From JAXGQD01 sp964574395 (GTDB lineage: Bacteria; Bacillota; Clostridia; Saccharofermentanales; Fastidiosipilaceae): a DNA stretch of 45,352 nt. Positions 34,209 to 42,929 of this stretch are shown piece after piece. The notes beneath the pieces were generated by a model, which was given only the letters and a program-made list of their open reading frames with translations, had not been told where the DNA came from and ran no database searches. How positions within the stretch are numbered: position 1 is the first letter of the stretch; each line of letters opens with the position of its first letter. The position numbers and the translations under genes are program-made. Location: the NCBI GenBank assembly GCA_964574395.1, contig CAZNNL010000012.1, positions 1-45,352 of the forward strand, given 5' to 3'.

Positions 34209-34939
34209 TACGCTTGACCTGTTAATCTTTTGAGGTAGTTAAGGCATTTGTGCAAATCCACTCTGCCCTCGTACAGCGCTTTTCCCGTGATGACAGCGGC
34301 GCAACCGATATGTTCAGCGGCTACAATGTCGCTATCTTGCGCGACACCACCAGATAGGACAATTTGCATGCCACTGCTATTAACCAGTCTGGCGGTCACC
34401 TCTAAATTAGGACCCGTCAGGGCTCCGTCTCTGCTGATATCTGTATAGATTAATGTGCGACAGCCCATGGCGAGAAGCTCTTGCACAAAATCATCCAGGT
34501 TCATTTCTGTTACGGTAGTCCAGCCTTGCACAGCAATCTTGTCGCCTTGACAATCGGCCCCAATGGCGATGCGATTTCCATAAATAGTGAGCGCTTCTCT
34601 GGTGAATTGCGGATCCGTGATCGCTGCCGTTCCAATCACGCAGCGCCATACACCGGAGCTGAATCGTGCATCTAATGCTTCCATGCTCCGTAAGCCGCCA
34701 CCAGTTTGCACTTTTAACTCAGTTTCTTCACAAATCCGTCTAATGATGGCAAGATTTTCAGAACCACCACTCCGAGCTGCGTTGAGGTCAACAACATGTA
34801 GGTACTCCGCACCTTCCGCGGCAAATATGCGGGCTTGTTCAAGTGGATCTTCTGAATATACGGTTTGTGTGTCGTAATCGCCTTGAAACAACCTAACACA
34901 ACGTCCGTCTAGTAAATCAATTGCTGGAAAAATTTGCAT
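34208..34939 (-). CDS. hisA: ProFAR isomerase HisA
   Basis: 243 residues, a TIM barrel. It isomerises ProFAR to PRFAR, the fourth step. The N-terminal FPAIDLLDGRCVRLFQGDY has the catalytic aspartate, VQTGGGLRSM and TDISRDGALTGPN carry the phosphate loops and second aspartate, and LSGGVAQDSD completes the barrel. ATG at 34939 with AAGGAG upstream. Its product is normally used by HisF-HisH, but neither gene is next to it: hisB precedes (45 bp) and hisI follows. Confidence 0.96.
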   Translation of the reverse strand: MQIFPAIDLLDGRCVRLFQGDYDTQTVYSEDPLEQARIFAAEGAEYLHVVDLNAARSGGSENLAIIRRICEETELKVQTGGGLRSMEALDARFSSGVWRCVIGTAAITDPQFTREALTIYGNRIAIGADCQGDKIAVQGWTTVTEMNLDDFVQELLAMGCRTLIYTDISRDGALTGPNLEVTARLVNSSGMQIVLSGGVAQDSDIVAAEHIGCAAVITGKALYEGRVDLHKCLNYLKRLTGQA

Positions 34940-34984
34940 CTAATGCTCCTTGCCAGTTAGTCATGCGTTCGCTAAATGTGAAAT

Positions 34985-35581
34985 TTATAGTAAGCCTTTG
35001 GTTGAGGGTAGGCGATCTGCTTTAGCAGGATTAATCGCGCTGGCTTTGGAAAGCGCAACAGCTAAGCCTTTAAACATCGCCTCAATCTTGTGATGTGTAT
35101 TCTCACCGTAGGGGACGGAAACATGCAGGGTAATCTGTGCGTTCTGGGCAAAAGCGCGCATGAACTCTTGCACCGTTTCTGTCTCAAAAGTGCCCAATTG
35201 TTCGGCTGGAAAACTCGCATCATAGTGTAAGTATGGGCGTCCCGAAAGATCGACGCTAACCACCGCCAAGGCTTCGTCCATTGGTATGGATGCTTGACCG
35301 TAACGCTCAATCCCCAGCTTATCGCGCAAGGCTTGAAAGAATGCTTGACCCAGAACTATGCCCGTATCTTCTACCGTATGATGACAGTCAATCTCCAAGT
35401 CACCCACACAGCGAACAAATAAGTCCATGCCACTGTGTTTGGCTAATTGATCGAGCATGTGATCAAAAAACGGTTCACCGGTTTTGACGTCATGTAGACC
35501 ACTTCCATCAATTTTCAACTGCACTTCAATACGTGTCTCTTTGGTGTGACGACTAACTGTCGCGAATCTTTGGCTATTCAT
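34985..35581 (-). CDS. hisB: Imidazoleglycerol-phosphate dehydratase
   Basis: 198 residues, monofunctional (no phosphatase domain). It dehydrates imidazoleglycerol phosphate to imidazoleacetol phosphate. Manganese-binding motifs are PFFDHMLDQLAKHSG and DCHHTVEDTGI in the first half and the related ENTHHKIEAMFKG in the second. ATG at 35581 with GGGAGG upstream. It lies between hisC and hisA, at the point where hisH is found in many operons. Confidence 0.96.
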   Translation of the reverse strand: MNSQRFATVSRHTKETRIEVQLKIDGSGLHDVKTGEPFFDHMLDQLAKHSGMDLFVRCVGDLEIDCHHTVEDTGIVLGQAFFQALRDKLGIERYGQASIPMDEALAVVSVDLSGRPYLHYDASFPAEQLGTFETETVQEFMRAFAQNAQITLHVSVPYGENTHHKIEAMFKGLAVALSKASAINPAKADRLPSTKGLL

Positions 35582-35628
35582 TTTGGCCTCCCATGCTTTG
35601 CTCTATCTATTATAACGTTTTTACACAT

Positions 35629-36699
35629 TTAAAGTTTGGCAAAAACATCAAGAAACAAAGCCATTTCCTCATCCGTCCCAATCGTCACCCGTACATGGTC
35701 TTCTAAACCGACTTGTTTGAAATAGCGAACGAGTATTCCTTGGGCTTTTAGCTGTTCATAAACATCTTTGCCACTCAAATGAGGATGCTTCAGCCATAAA
35801 AAATTGGCGGCTGAAGGTGTTACGGCAGCCCCAAGTTTTTCTAAAGCGCTGCGTGTAAGTTCGCGAGTCCTTACAATTTTGGCGCAGGATTCAGCAAAGT
35901 AATGACTATCTGCTAAGCTTGCCATGCCTAGCGTTTCGGCTAGTCGGTCTACCGTGTAGGAGTTAATGTTGTCGCGCACGATTTCTAGGCCTTGGATGAG
36001 GTTCTTTTTGCCAAGCGCATAACCTAACCTTATACCTGCCAGAGCCCGTGATTTAGAAAAGGTTTGTACAACGAGCAAATTGTCGTAATCAGGGAGTAAA
36101 CTGGCCGACGACTCAGCCGCAAAATCTACATAGGCCTCGTCAACGATCACCAAGCGCTGCCTGTCTTGCTCAAGCAAAGTTCGAATAGCATCGTTGTCTA
36201 GATACAAGCCAGTAGGCGCATTAGGATTCGCTAGGATAACCGCACGCGAGGGGCGCTGGTACATTGAAACATCTACCGAATAATCCTCCTGGAGGCCAAT
36301 CTTTTCCAACGGAACAGCGAAAAAGTCTGCGTATACGGGATAAAAAGAATAACCTAGCGCGGGTGTCAATACAGCAGCATTTTCGTCAGTCGTGTGGTCT
36401 TCAAAAAAAGCTTGAAAACAAAAGGCTAGCACCTCATCCGAACCATTCCCCACAAAAACTTCATCAGCACTAAGCATGTATTGTTCTGCCAAAGCGCTAC
36501 GCAGTTTCATTTGATTAGGGTCGGGATAAAGTCTTAAGGAAGCTATATCAAAATTGCGCAAAGCAGTGCTGACAGCCGGCGAAGGCGGATAGGGTGACTC
36601 GTTGGTATTCAGTTTGATATACGCCCTATCTTGCGGTTGTTCGCCGGGAACGTAAGGGGTAGAAGACTGTAGTTTGTGTTTCCAGAAGGCTGAGTTCAT
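35629..36699 (-). CDS. hisC: Histidinol-phosphate aminotransferase
   Basis: 356 residues, a fold-I PLP enzyme. It transfers an amino group from glutamate to imidazoleacetol phosphate. KLNTNESPYPPSP (29-41), GNGSDEVL, ANPNAPTG (157-164), the DEAY pair (187-190) and PLP Lys216 in TFSKSRALAGIRLGY are all present. The ATG overlaps the hisD stop by 4 bp (ATGA). A dispersed octamer (35637) falls in its last codons. Confidence 0.95.
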   Translation of the reverse strand: MNSAFWKHKLQSSTPYVPGEQPQDRAYIKLNTNESPYPPSPAVSTALRNFDIASLRLYPDPNQMKLRSALAEQYMLSADEVFVGNGSDEVLAFCFQAFFEDHTTDENAAVLTPALGYSFYPVYADFFAVPLEKIGLQEDYSVDVSMYQRPSRAVILANPNAPTGLYLDNDAIRTLLEQDRQRLVIVDEAYVDFAAESSASLLPDYDNLLVVQTFSKSRALAGIRLGYALGKKNLIQGLEIVRDNINSYTVDRLAETLGMASLADSHYFAESCAKIVRTRELTRSALEKLGAAVTPSAANFLWLKHPHLSGKDVYEQLKAQGILVRYFKQVGLEDHVRVTIGTDEEMALFLDVFAKL

Positions 36700-38033
36700 G
36701 ACATGCCCTCCTCGCCTAGTCGAATAGCGACTGCGGCAGCGTGGCAGTCTAGACCTTCTGATTTTGCCAGCCGAATGATATGTGCGCCATCTTCTTCCAA
36801 GGCTTCCTGACTATAACGGATCAAGGACATTTTTTTCATAAAATCGCCTGTGTTCAAGGGGGAGAAAAAGCGTGCTGAGCCAGATGTTGGCAAAACGTGA
36901 TTCGCCCCAGCCCAATAATCGCCTAAAGGCTCGGGGCTGTAATAGCCTAAAAAAACCGCACCTGCATCGGTGACGCGGGGCAATAGGGCATCAACCTGCT
37001 CATCTGAAACGCAAAGCTCAAGGTGCTCTGGCGCTATCGTATTGCTTAGTTCAACAGCTGTCATTAAATCAGGTACAAGTACAATCGCGGCAAAGTCTTT
37101 CAAGGATGACTCAAGTATCTCGTGTCTAGAAGACAGTGAAACTAATCTGGCAATTTCTTCTTGCACTGCTTCGGCAAGCTGCATGTTGTCTGTGAGTAAA
37201 ATCGCAGAAGCAAGGACGTCGTGCTCGGCTTGGCTAAGCAAATCCCGCGCTACAAAACGTGGATCAGCAAAGGTATCAGCAATCACTAAAATCTCCGAAG
37301 GACCTGCAAACATGTCGATGTCTACTTGACCAAATACGAGTCTCTTGGCTGTATTTACGTAGATATTGCCGGGCCCACAAATCTTATCGACTTGTGGAAT
37401 CGGATACACGCCATAGGCCATCGCGGCTATCGCTTGCGCACCGCCTACTTTGAAGATGCGATGGACGCCTGCGAGCTTAGCGGCCACAAGAATCGCCGGG
37501 TTTACCTCCCCAGCTGCATTCGGTGGGGTACACATGATAATTTCTTTAACTCCAGCCGCTTGAGCAGGAATCGCATTCATGAGGACTGAGGATGGCAAAG
37601 GTGTCTTTCCTCCAGTACCTCCCGGTACGTAGATGCCCACAGTCTGTAACGGACGACGTAGCAAAGCTAAGCTTCTCCCCTTCGATCCCGAAACGGTTAA
37701 ATCTTGTTCTTGATCCATCTGTTTCTTATGGAAAAGATAAATGTTCTCTGCAGCAAGTTTTAGTGCTTTTCTAAGTTCGGGATCAAGTGTTTGTTCAGCA
37801 GTACTGATTTCTTCTTGAGTAACTTCAATACTCGATTCAGTCAGTTCTGCTCCATCGAAATGTTTAGTGTAACGTAAGAGTGCAGAACATGCGTTATCTT
37901 TGACATCTTGTAAAATATCTTCAACAGCTTTGACAACAGCTGGGAGAGCCATTTTATTTCGACTGTCTAGCTTGTTTTTTAATTCCTTGTTTTCATTGTC
38001 ATCATATTTGTAAACTGAAATGTAGTTATTCAT
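36696..38033 (-). CDS. hisD: Histidinol dehydrogenase
   Basis: 445 residues. It oxidises histidinol to histidine in two NAD+-dependent steps, using zinc. Seen are the YVPGGTGGKTPLPSSVLMN loop, AQAIAAMAYG, CGPGNIYVNTAK, GPSEILVIAD, DLLSQAEHD, APEHLEL and GDYWAGANHVLPT with zinc and catalytic histidines. ATG at 38033 with a weak AGAGAAAG upstream. It follows hisG by 31 bp and overlaps hisC by 4 bp. Confidence 0.96.
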   Translation of the reverse strand: MNNYISVYKYDDNENKELKNKLDSRNKMALPAVVKAVEDILQDVKDNACSALLRYTKHFDGAELTESSIEVTQEEISTAEQTLDPELRKALKLAAENIYLFHKKQMDQEQDLTVSGSKGRSLALLRRPLQTVGIYVPGGTGGKTPLPSSVLMNAIPAQAAGVKEIIMCTPPNAAGEVNPAILVAAKLAGVHRIFKVGGAQAIAAMAYGVYPIPQVDKICGPGNIYVNTAKRLVFGQVDIDMFAGPSEILVIADTFADPRFVARDLLSQAEHDVLASAILLTDNMQLAEAVQEEIARLVSLSSRHEILESSLKDFAAIVLVPDLMTAVELSNTIAPEHLELCVSDEQVDALLPRVTDAGAVFLGYYSPEPLGDYWAGANHVLPTSGSARFFSPLNTGDFMKKMSLIRYSQEALEEDGAHIIRLAKSEGLDCHAAAVAIRLGEEGMS

Positions 38034-38064
38034 GCTTTTTCTTTCTCTAGGTCTTCTTTACAAA

Positions 38065-38712
38065 TTAAACATTTTTGTTTGCTAGTTCTTTTCTCACTGC
38101 TTCGACAAGGGGTTTGATGCGCTGCGCTTGCATGTTCATACTCACACGGTTAACGATTAGTCTAGCCGAGACAGGAATAATTGTTTCATAAACGCAAAGT
38201 CCATTTTCAACCAAAGTTCTACCACTTTCAACGATATCTACGATGATATCAGCTAAACCAGTAAGCGGGGCCAGTTCTACCGAACCGTGCAATTTAATTA
38301 TCTCCACAGATTCGCGACAAATATCATAGAAATAGCTGCGCGTAATATGTGGATATTTCGTGCCAACACGCTTATGTGGGATGGTTCTCCAGCTATCCGC
38401 TTGCATTTCTGGTCCACAGATGGCTAGCTGGCAAGCGCCAAAACCTAGGTCTGCGACTTCATAGAGATTGCGATTTTCTTCCATGATTGTGTCTTTTCCA
38501 ACAACTCCGATATCGGCGGCTCCGTATTCGACGTAGGTGGGTACGTCGCTCGGTTTTGCCAAAATGAAACGCAAAGCCTGACGCTCATCTTCAAGAATCA
38601 GTTTTCTGCCTGGGTTTTGGATGGCTGAACAATCTAAGCCGCACGCTTCGAAAAGCGCACAAGCTTCGTCTGCTAGACGGCCTTTAGCTAAGGCTAGTGT
38701 TAAGGTTTTCAT
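38065..38712 (-). CDS. hisG: ATP phosphoribosyltransferase, short form
   Basis: 215 residues, the short catalytic form that lacks the C-terminal regulatory domain and requires HisZ. It joins ATP and PRPP in the first, feedback-controlled step of histidine synthesis. LALAKGRLADEA at the start, VEYGAADIGVVGKDTI and the PRPP-binding segment LTGLADIIVDIVESGRTL are typical. The ATG overlaps the hisZ stop by 4 bp, consistent with equal production of the two subunits. Confidence 0.97.
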   Translation of the reverse strand: MKTLTLALAKGRLADEACALFEACGLDCSAIQNPGRKLILEDERQALRFILAKPSDVPTYVEYGAADIGVVGKDTIMEENRNLYEVADLGFGACQLAICGPEMQADSWRTIPHKRVGTKYPHITRSYFYDICRESVEIIKLHGSVELAPLTGLADIIVDIVESGRTLVENGLCVYETIIPVSARLIVNRVSMNMQAQRIKPLVEAVRKELANKNV

Positions 38713-39935
38713 GCGTCGCCCTCCACCATTTCTAAAGTTTTACTGTAGCGGACTTCTCCTTGCGCATCGATATAGGCGCTGCCGTAAACGGAACGTTGCT
38801 TGGCGAGGAGTTCTAGTGCTTCAGCTGACTGGGCCTCACACAGTTCCGTGGCAAAACCTTGCTGTCTAAGTGCGGCAGCCCGTTCCCACAAGTCTGTGCG
38901 TTTTCCTTCTGCAGCGGCCAAGACGACCGTCTTTGTGTCATTAGTAAACACTTTACCCTGTCTACGCAAAGCCATTTGGGCCAAATCGACACCGATTGAA
39001 AAGCCGGTTGCTTTGAAGCTTTTGCCAAACGCTTCTGCTGCACGATCGTAGCGTCCACCACTAAATAACGCGAAGCCTAAATCGTAAGTAAAACCTTTGA
39101 AAGTCAAGCCGGTATAGTAATTCATGCTTTGTAGCAAACTAAGGTCAACAGATAGATAGTCTGCGTAACCCCAGTCCGCCAAGCAATCTAAGACGTTCAA
39201 AAGCGCGGTCAATTCAGCTTTCGCAGTTGGAGGCAAAGGACGCTCCTTGAGCTGATTTAACTCCGTTTCTGATAAAGGTTGATCGAAATACTCAAGCAAA
39301 ATCGCAGATTGTTCTTTGTCCAGACCTAGTTCTTTCGTCATTGCTTCTACGGCAAAAATATTTCTCGTATCCAGTAATTTCGATAATGCTTCTTGTGCTT
39401 CCTCTTCCAAATTCCAAGCCTCGAACAACGCTTTTGTAAAACCAACTTGTCCAATCGAAATTTGAAGATCTTTTATGCCTATCGCCTGTGCTGCCATGAT
39501 GGCCAAAGCAATAATTTCTGCGTCAGCTTGGGGGCCCTCCACGCCAAGCAATTCAACGCCTGCCTGTGTAAACGCCCGTTGCCTACCACCACCGCCTTCA
39601 TTAAAGCGGTACATATTTTGGATGTAGGATAATCGTAAAGGAAAAGCATCGTCTGTAAATTTGGTTGCTGCCATGCGCAGAGCTGGAATCGTACCATCAA
39701 AACGTAGCGCCAAGACACGTGATTGTTCGTCTGAAAGCTTAAATAAGGCTTCTTGTGGAGCAAGCGAACCGACGGCATAGACATCGTAGAACTCCAAGCC
39801 AGGTGTAGAAATCTCCTGATACGCCATCGAAGCAAAAAGCCTGCGCAAGTCTTCTTCAATGCAACGTTTCTCTGCTGTAGTTTCCGGTAGTAAGTCATTC
39901 ATCCCTACCGGAGTATAATATTGCCATTTATCCAT
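38709..39935 (-). CDS. hisZ: ATP phosphoribosyltransferase regulatory subunit
   Basis: 408 residues from the ATG at 39935 (AAGGAAGG upstream); an in-frame ATG at 39953 is less likely. It is a histidyl-tRNA synthetase paralogue without charging activity that assembles with short HisG and gives histidine feedback. The PVGMNDLLPETTAEKR opening, LRFDGTIPALRMAAT in the class II motif-2 region, and ALFSGGRYDRAAEAFG near motif 3 are seen. Being first in the operon and beside short HisG makes HisZ far more likely than HisS. A clear promoter lies about 120 bp upstream. Confidence 0.95.
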   Translation of the reverse strand: MDKWQYYTPVGMNDLLPETTAEKRCIEEDLRRLFASMAYQEISTPGLEFYDVYAVGSLAPQEALFKLSDEQSRVLALRFDGTIPALRMAATKFTDDAFPLRLSYIQNMYRFNEGGGGRQRAFTQAGVELLGVEGPQADAEIIALAIMAAQAIGIKDLQISIGQVGFTKALFEAWNLEEEAQEALSKLLDTRNIFAVEAMTKELGLDKEQSAILLEYFDQPLSETELNQLKERPLPPTAKAELTALLNVLDCLADWGYADYLSVDLSLLQSMNYYTGLTFKGFTYDLGFALFSGGRYDRAAEAFGKSFKATGFSIGVDLAQMALRRQGKVFTNDTKTVVLAAAEGKRTDLWERAAALRQQGFATELCEAQSAEALELLAKQRSVYGSAYIDAQGEVRYSKTLEMVEGDA

Positions 39936-40022
39936 GCTATTGCCTTCCTTCATTCTGTCTCTTTGGTATTGTAACGCATATCTAGCTTGATTCGCTTTGT
40001 GTGCTTATTACTTCGATTATTG

Positions 40023-40054
40023 CTTCACTGCTTTATCTAGATAAAGCAGTGAAG
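40023..40054. promoter_or_regulatory. Perfect 32-bp palindrome at the his transcription start, possible operator
   Basis: CTTCACTGCTTTATCT (40023-40038) is followed with no loop by its exact complement (40039-40054). The palindrome begins three bases downstream of the -10 of the his promoter, so it spans the expected start of transcription, where a dimeric repressor would block initiation. No T-run follows on either strand, and a hairpin with no loop would be a poor terminator. Confidence 0.75.
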
Positions 40055-40056
40055 TG

Positions 40057-40085
40057 ATTATGCCAATCTGGTTTAGCTTTGTCAA
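40057..40085 (-). promoter_or_regulatory. his operon promoter
   Basis: On the minus strand TTGACA (40080-40085), exactly 17 bp, then CATAAT (40057-40062). This is the strongest sigma-A promoter match that I see in the window. It would give a leader of about 115 nt to hisZ. I find no T-box motif in this leader. Confidence 0.8.
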
Positions 40086-40145
40086 CAGTCATTTTGACAA
40101 AACGATGAGAAATTCGCTGCAGGTATTAATTGAAGCATTTTGAAT

Positions 40146-40333
40146 TTGGCAAAAAAGCAAGTTGTGCGCTGAACCGTGGCTGAAAACAGTAAAAAATCGT
40201 CAAAAATGCAGCCTGTACGCTCTTATCGGGCCCTTTTTCTGAAAAAGTCTCTAATTTCGGCATACAACTTGTTTTTTTGACAATTTTTTCGCCATTATTA
40301 GTGGAATAGACGTACAAGTTGTTTTTTTGCCAA
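40146..40333. repeat. Three copies of a 20-nt repeat containing or flanking the dispersed octamer
   Basis: Copies lie at 40146-40165 (minus), 40264-40283 (plus) and 40314-40333 (plus). The pattern is ACAA, C or G, TTG, C or T, six T, G, C or A, CAA. The first and third contain the exact octamer; the middle one has GACA in place of GCCA. They lie in the 400-bp gap between rlmH and the his promoter. The same gap has a short CTTTTT/AAAAAG hairpin near 40230-40250 and no convincing gene. Confidence 0.8.
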
Positions 40334-40356
40334 TATTCATAACGACTAAAAATCGA

Positions 40357-40821
40357 CTATTTATGATAGGTCTCACCCTTAGCAATTTTGAAGGAACGGA
40401 AAAGTTGTTCAAGAATCATGATGCGGGCCATTTGGTGTGGGAAAGTCATTTTCCCCATGGATAGGCGAAAATTTGCACGCGCTAAAACAACGTCAGAGTA
40501 GCCATTGGAACCTGCAATTGCGAAGACAATTTTGGCCCCTCCCAACTCAAACCACTGCGTTAGCTTCCGCGATAATTCTACGGAATCCAAGATTTCACCT
40601 GCCAGGTCGAGCGCAACAAGAAAATCTTGAGGGGCAAGTTTTTTCAGCATGCTTTCAGCTTCTTGTTCCAATTGCTTGGACAAGGGCAAACGCTCTGAAG
40701 CTTCGGCCAATTCTATAATTTCTAATTCCGTAAAACGAGATAAGCGTTTGGCATACTCTTTTTGCGCATCGCGTAGCCAAGCTTCTTGCAGTTTTCCTAT
40801 TGTGATCAAGCGGATTTTCAT
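40357..40821 (-). CDS. rlmH: 23S rRNA pseudouridine-1915 N3-methyltransferase RlmH
   Basis: 154 residues, family length. It methylates pseudouridine 1915 in helix 69 of 23S rRNA on assembled 70S ribosomes, as a SPOUT-fold dimer. MKIRLITIGKL at the start, FAIAGSNGYSDVV in the knot and the ending MTFPHQMARIMILEQLFRSFKI...YHK are diagnostic. The ATG overlaps the walJ stop by 4 bp. rlmH next to walJ is the usual Bacillota arrangement. Confidence 0.97.
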   Translation of the reverse strand: MKIRLITIGKLQEAWLRDAQKEYAKRLSRFTELEIIELAEASERLPLSKQLEQEAESMLKKLAPQDFLVALDLAGEILDSVELSRKLTQWFELGGAKIVFAIAGSNGYSDVVLARANFRLSMGKMTFPHQMARIMILEQLFRSFKIAKGETYHK

Positions 40822-41636
40822 AAGTAAACCAAGGGACCGGGTTCGTGACGAGGCGCGAGACGTAGGCGAAGGTCTTTTCCTACGTGGATGTTTTTTGCCA
40901 ATAACATTTGTTGAACCGTAAGGTCAGCCAAAGACGGCATATTATTCTCAGCGGAGAGATGCGAAAGGATAAATTCTTCACTTCCCAGGGCAAGCAATTC
41001 AGCAATGACTGCAGCAGCATCTTCGTTGGATAGATGTCCGAATTCACCTGCAATTCGTTGTTTGAGCGGCCAGGGATAGGGACCAGCCCAGAGCATGTTC
41101 TCGTCGTAATTAGATTCCACATAAACCATATTGCTTCCGGAAACGGCCGAAATCAATTCAGGGGTAACAACACCTAAATCCGTAAATACGGAGATGCTAG
41201 TCTTACCATCGTTTACACGAAATCCAAGTGGTTCGGCTGCGTCATGTGGTGTGGCAAAAGCCTGCACCTCCACATCCGCGATTTGAATTTGGTCTCCACT
41301 TTCAATTAAACGGACGTCGTGCGTGTAGGCAGTGGGAACGCGCGAAGACCATTCGCGGTAAGTGCCAGCAGACATATAGATGGGTAAATGAAAATGTCTA
41401 GCTAAAACCTCTAAACCACAGACGTGATCGCTGTGTTCATGTGTGATAAGAATTGCGGTAAGGTCGTTTGCAGAAACATCGAATGTGGCTAGGCCTGCTT
41501 TGATGCGTTTTGCTGATATACCACAGTCAATCAGAATTTTTGTACTCGCACTCTGATAATAAATAGAATTACCGCTACTGCCAGACGCAAGGCTACAGCT
41601 TGCTGCCTCGGCGTGTAGAAAAGAGTTTTGTATCAT
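40818..41636 (-). CDS. walJ: WalJ/YycJ family metallo-beta-lactamase-fold hydrolase
   Basis: 272 residues. The metal motif HEHSDH (66-71) and later HLSNEDAA and FILSHLSAENN histidine segments mark the metallo-beta-lactamase fold. SLASGSSGNSIYY and LIDCGISAKRI are typical of the YycJ/WalJ branch, a predicted 5'-3' DNA exonuclease linked to the WalRK regulon. The substrate here is inferred. ATG at 41636 follows the murA stop by six bases without a strong ribosome binding site, so translation may be coupled. Confidence 0.92.
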   Translation of the reverse strand: MIQNSFLHAEAASCSLASGSSGNSIYYQSASTKILIDCGISAKRIKAGLATFDVSANDLTAILITHEHSDHVCGLEVLARHFHLPIYMSAGTYREWSSRVPTAYTHDVRLIESGDQIQIADVEVQAFATPHDAAEPLGFRVNDGKTSISVFTDLGVVTPELISAVSGSNMVYVESNYDENMLWAGPYPWPLKQRIAGEFGHLSNEDAAAVIAELLALGSEEFILSHLSAENNMPSLADLTVQQMLLAKNIHVGKDLRLRLAPRHEPGPLVYL

Positions 41637-41642
41637 GCTGGC

Positions 41643-42905
41643 TTATGCTTTCCAGATTTCTGCACCTAATGCGCTTAGTTTGGCTTCGATATTCTCGTAG
41701 CCACGCTCAATAATCTGCGCATCTTGAATTTCAGTTTCACCTTCAGAAATCAAACCAGCAATAACCATAGCTGCACCAGCGCGTAAATCTCTGGCACGTA
41801 GTTTTGTTCCGCTTAATTCTGTAGGACCAACAATCATTGTATAGTTTCCTTGAACAGAAATGTTTGCACCCATCAATACAAGATCATCAACGTATTGGAA
41901 GCGTGTCTCCCAGACATTTTCGTGCATACGTGAACTACCATTAGCTGTAGTTAATAAAACTGTTGTTTGTGGTTGCATGTCGGTAGGGAAGCCAGGATAT
42001 GGCATAGTCTTAAAATTGGCCGGCTCCAAGACTTGATTCTCATCCGTCCAAACACGACAGTAATCATCGCCAATTTCAGTATAAACACCCATCTCTTCAA
42101 GTTTCACCGTGAGTGATTCCATATGTTTGGGAATAATATTTCTGACTGTTACGTCACCACGCGTCGCGGCTGCAGCTATCATATAGGTACCTGCTTCAAT
42201 TTGATCCGGAATGACAGAGTAATAAACACCACCAGGTAATTTACTTACACCGCGAACGCGAATCACGTCTGTACCTGCTCCGGTTATTTTAGCCCCCATG
42301 GTATTAAGAAAGTTTGCCACATCAACGATGTGAGGTTCTTTGGCTGCATTTTCTATAATGGTTGTTCCTTCAGCTTTGGTAGCGGCTAAAATGAGATTAA
42401 TCGTTGCACCTACGGAAACTATGTCCAGGAAGATACGACTACCCTTTAAGGTATCCTTTACGGTTAAGTGGATATCACCACGTCCGGATTCGACCCTTGC
42501 TCCTAGTGCTTCGAAACCTTTGACGTGCTGGTCAATCGGCCTTGTCCCCAAATTGCACCCACCAGGAAGGCTCATCTTCACTTCGCCTAATTTGCCAAGC
42601 AAAGCCCCTAACAAATAGTACGACGCACGAATATCACGTGTTTTTTCTGAGCAGCTCTCACGATACGAAACACCCGTAGGATCTATCCGCATCTTATTAT
42701 CTTCTAATATATCGATGCGTGCCCCAAAATCGCGGCAAATATCAACTAAAATCATTACGTCTGCTATGTGCGGCACATTCTCTAAAACGCATGGCCCATC
42801 AATGAGCATTGATGCTGCAACAACCCCTAAGGCTGCGTTCTTAGAGCCACTTATATCTACTGAGCCCTTAAGGCGTTTTTTTCCATGAATAATAAAACTA
42901 GACAA
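41643..42905 (-). CDS. murA: UDP-N-acetylglucosamine 1-carboxyvinyltransferase MurA
   Basis: 420 residues. It transfers enolpyruvate to UDP-GlcNAc, the first committed step of peptidoglycan synthesis. Lys22 in SGSKNAAL and the catalytic Cys117 in LPGGCNLGTRPIDQH are present; that cysteine is the residue alkylated by fosfomycin, so the enzyme is predicted sensitive. PHIADV, IEAGTYMIAAA and PTDMQPQ are also conserved. The start is TTG at 42905 behind AGGAGGACAAAGC. It lies 24 bp after walK, where walH and walI are found in bacilli. Confidence 0.96.
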   Translation of the reverse strand: MSSFIIHGKKRLKGSVDISGSKNAALGVVAASMLIDGPCVLENVPHIADVMILVDICRDFGARIDILEDNKMRIDPTGVSYRESCSEKTRDIRASYYLLGALLGKLGEVKMSLPGGCNLGTRPIDQHVKGFEALGARVESGRGDIHLTVKDTLKGSRIFLDIVSVGATINLILAATKAEGTTIIENAAKEPHIVDVANFLNTMGAKITGAGTDVIRVRGVSKLPGGVYYSVIPDQIEAGTYMIAAAATRGDVTVRNIIPKHMESLTVKLEEMGVYTEIGDDYCRVWTDENQVLEPANFKTMPYPGFPTDMQPQTTVLLTTANGSSRMHENVWETRFQYVDDLVLMGANISVQGNYTMIVGPTELSGTKLRARDLRAGAAMVIAGLISEGETEIQDAQIIERGYENIEAKLSALGAEIWKA

Positions 42906-42929
42906 GCTTTGTCCTCCTGGTATTGGCAG

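Noticed and set aside
40126..40317. 63-codon minus-strand open frame in the his upstream gap
   Set aside because: It spans two of the short repeats, has no ribosome binding site and shows no recognisable protein features.
39954..40356. T-box riboswitch before hisZ
   Set aside because: I find no T-box consensus, specifier stem or terminator with a T-run in the minus-strand leader; the promoter leaves only about 115 nt.
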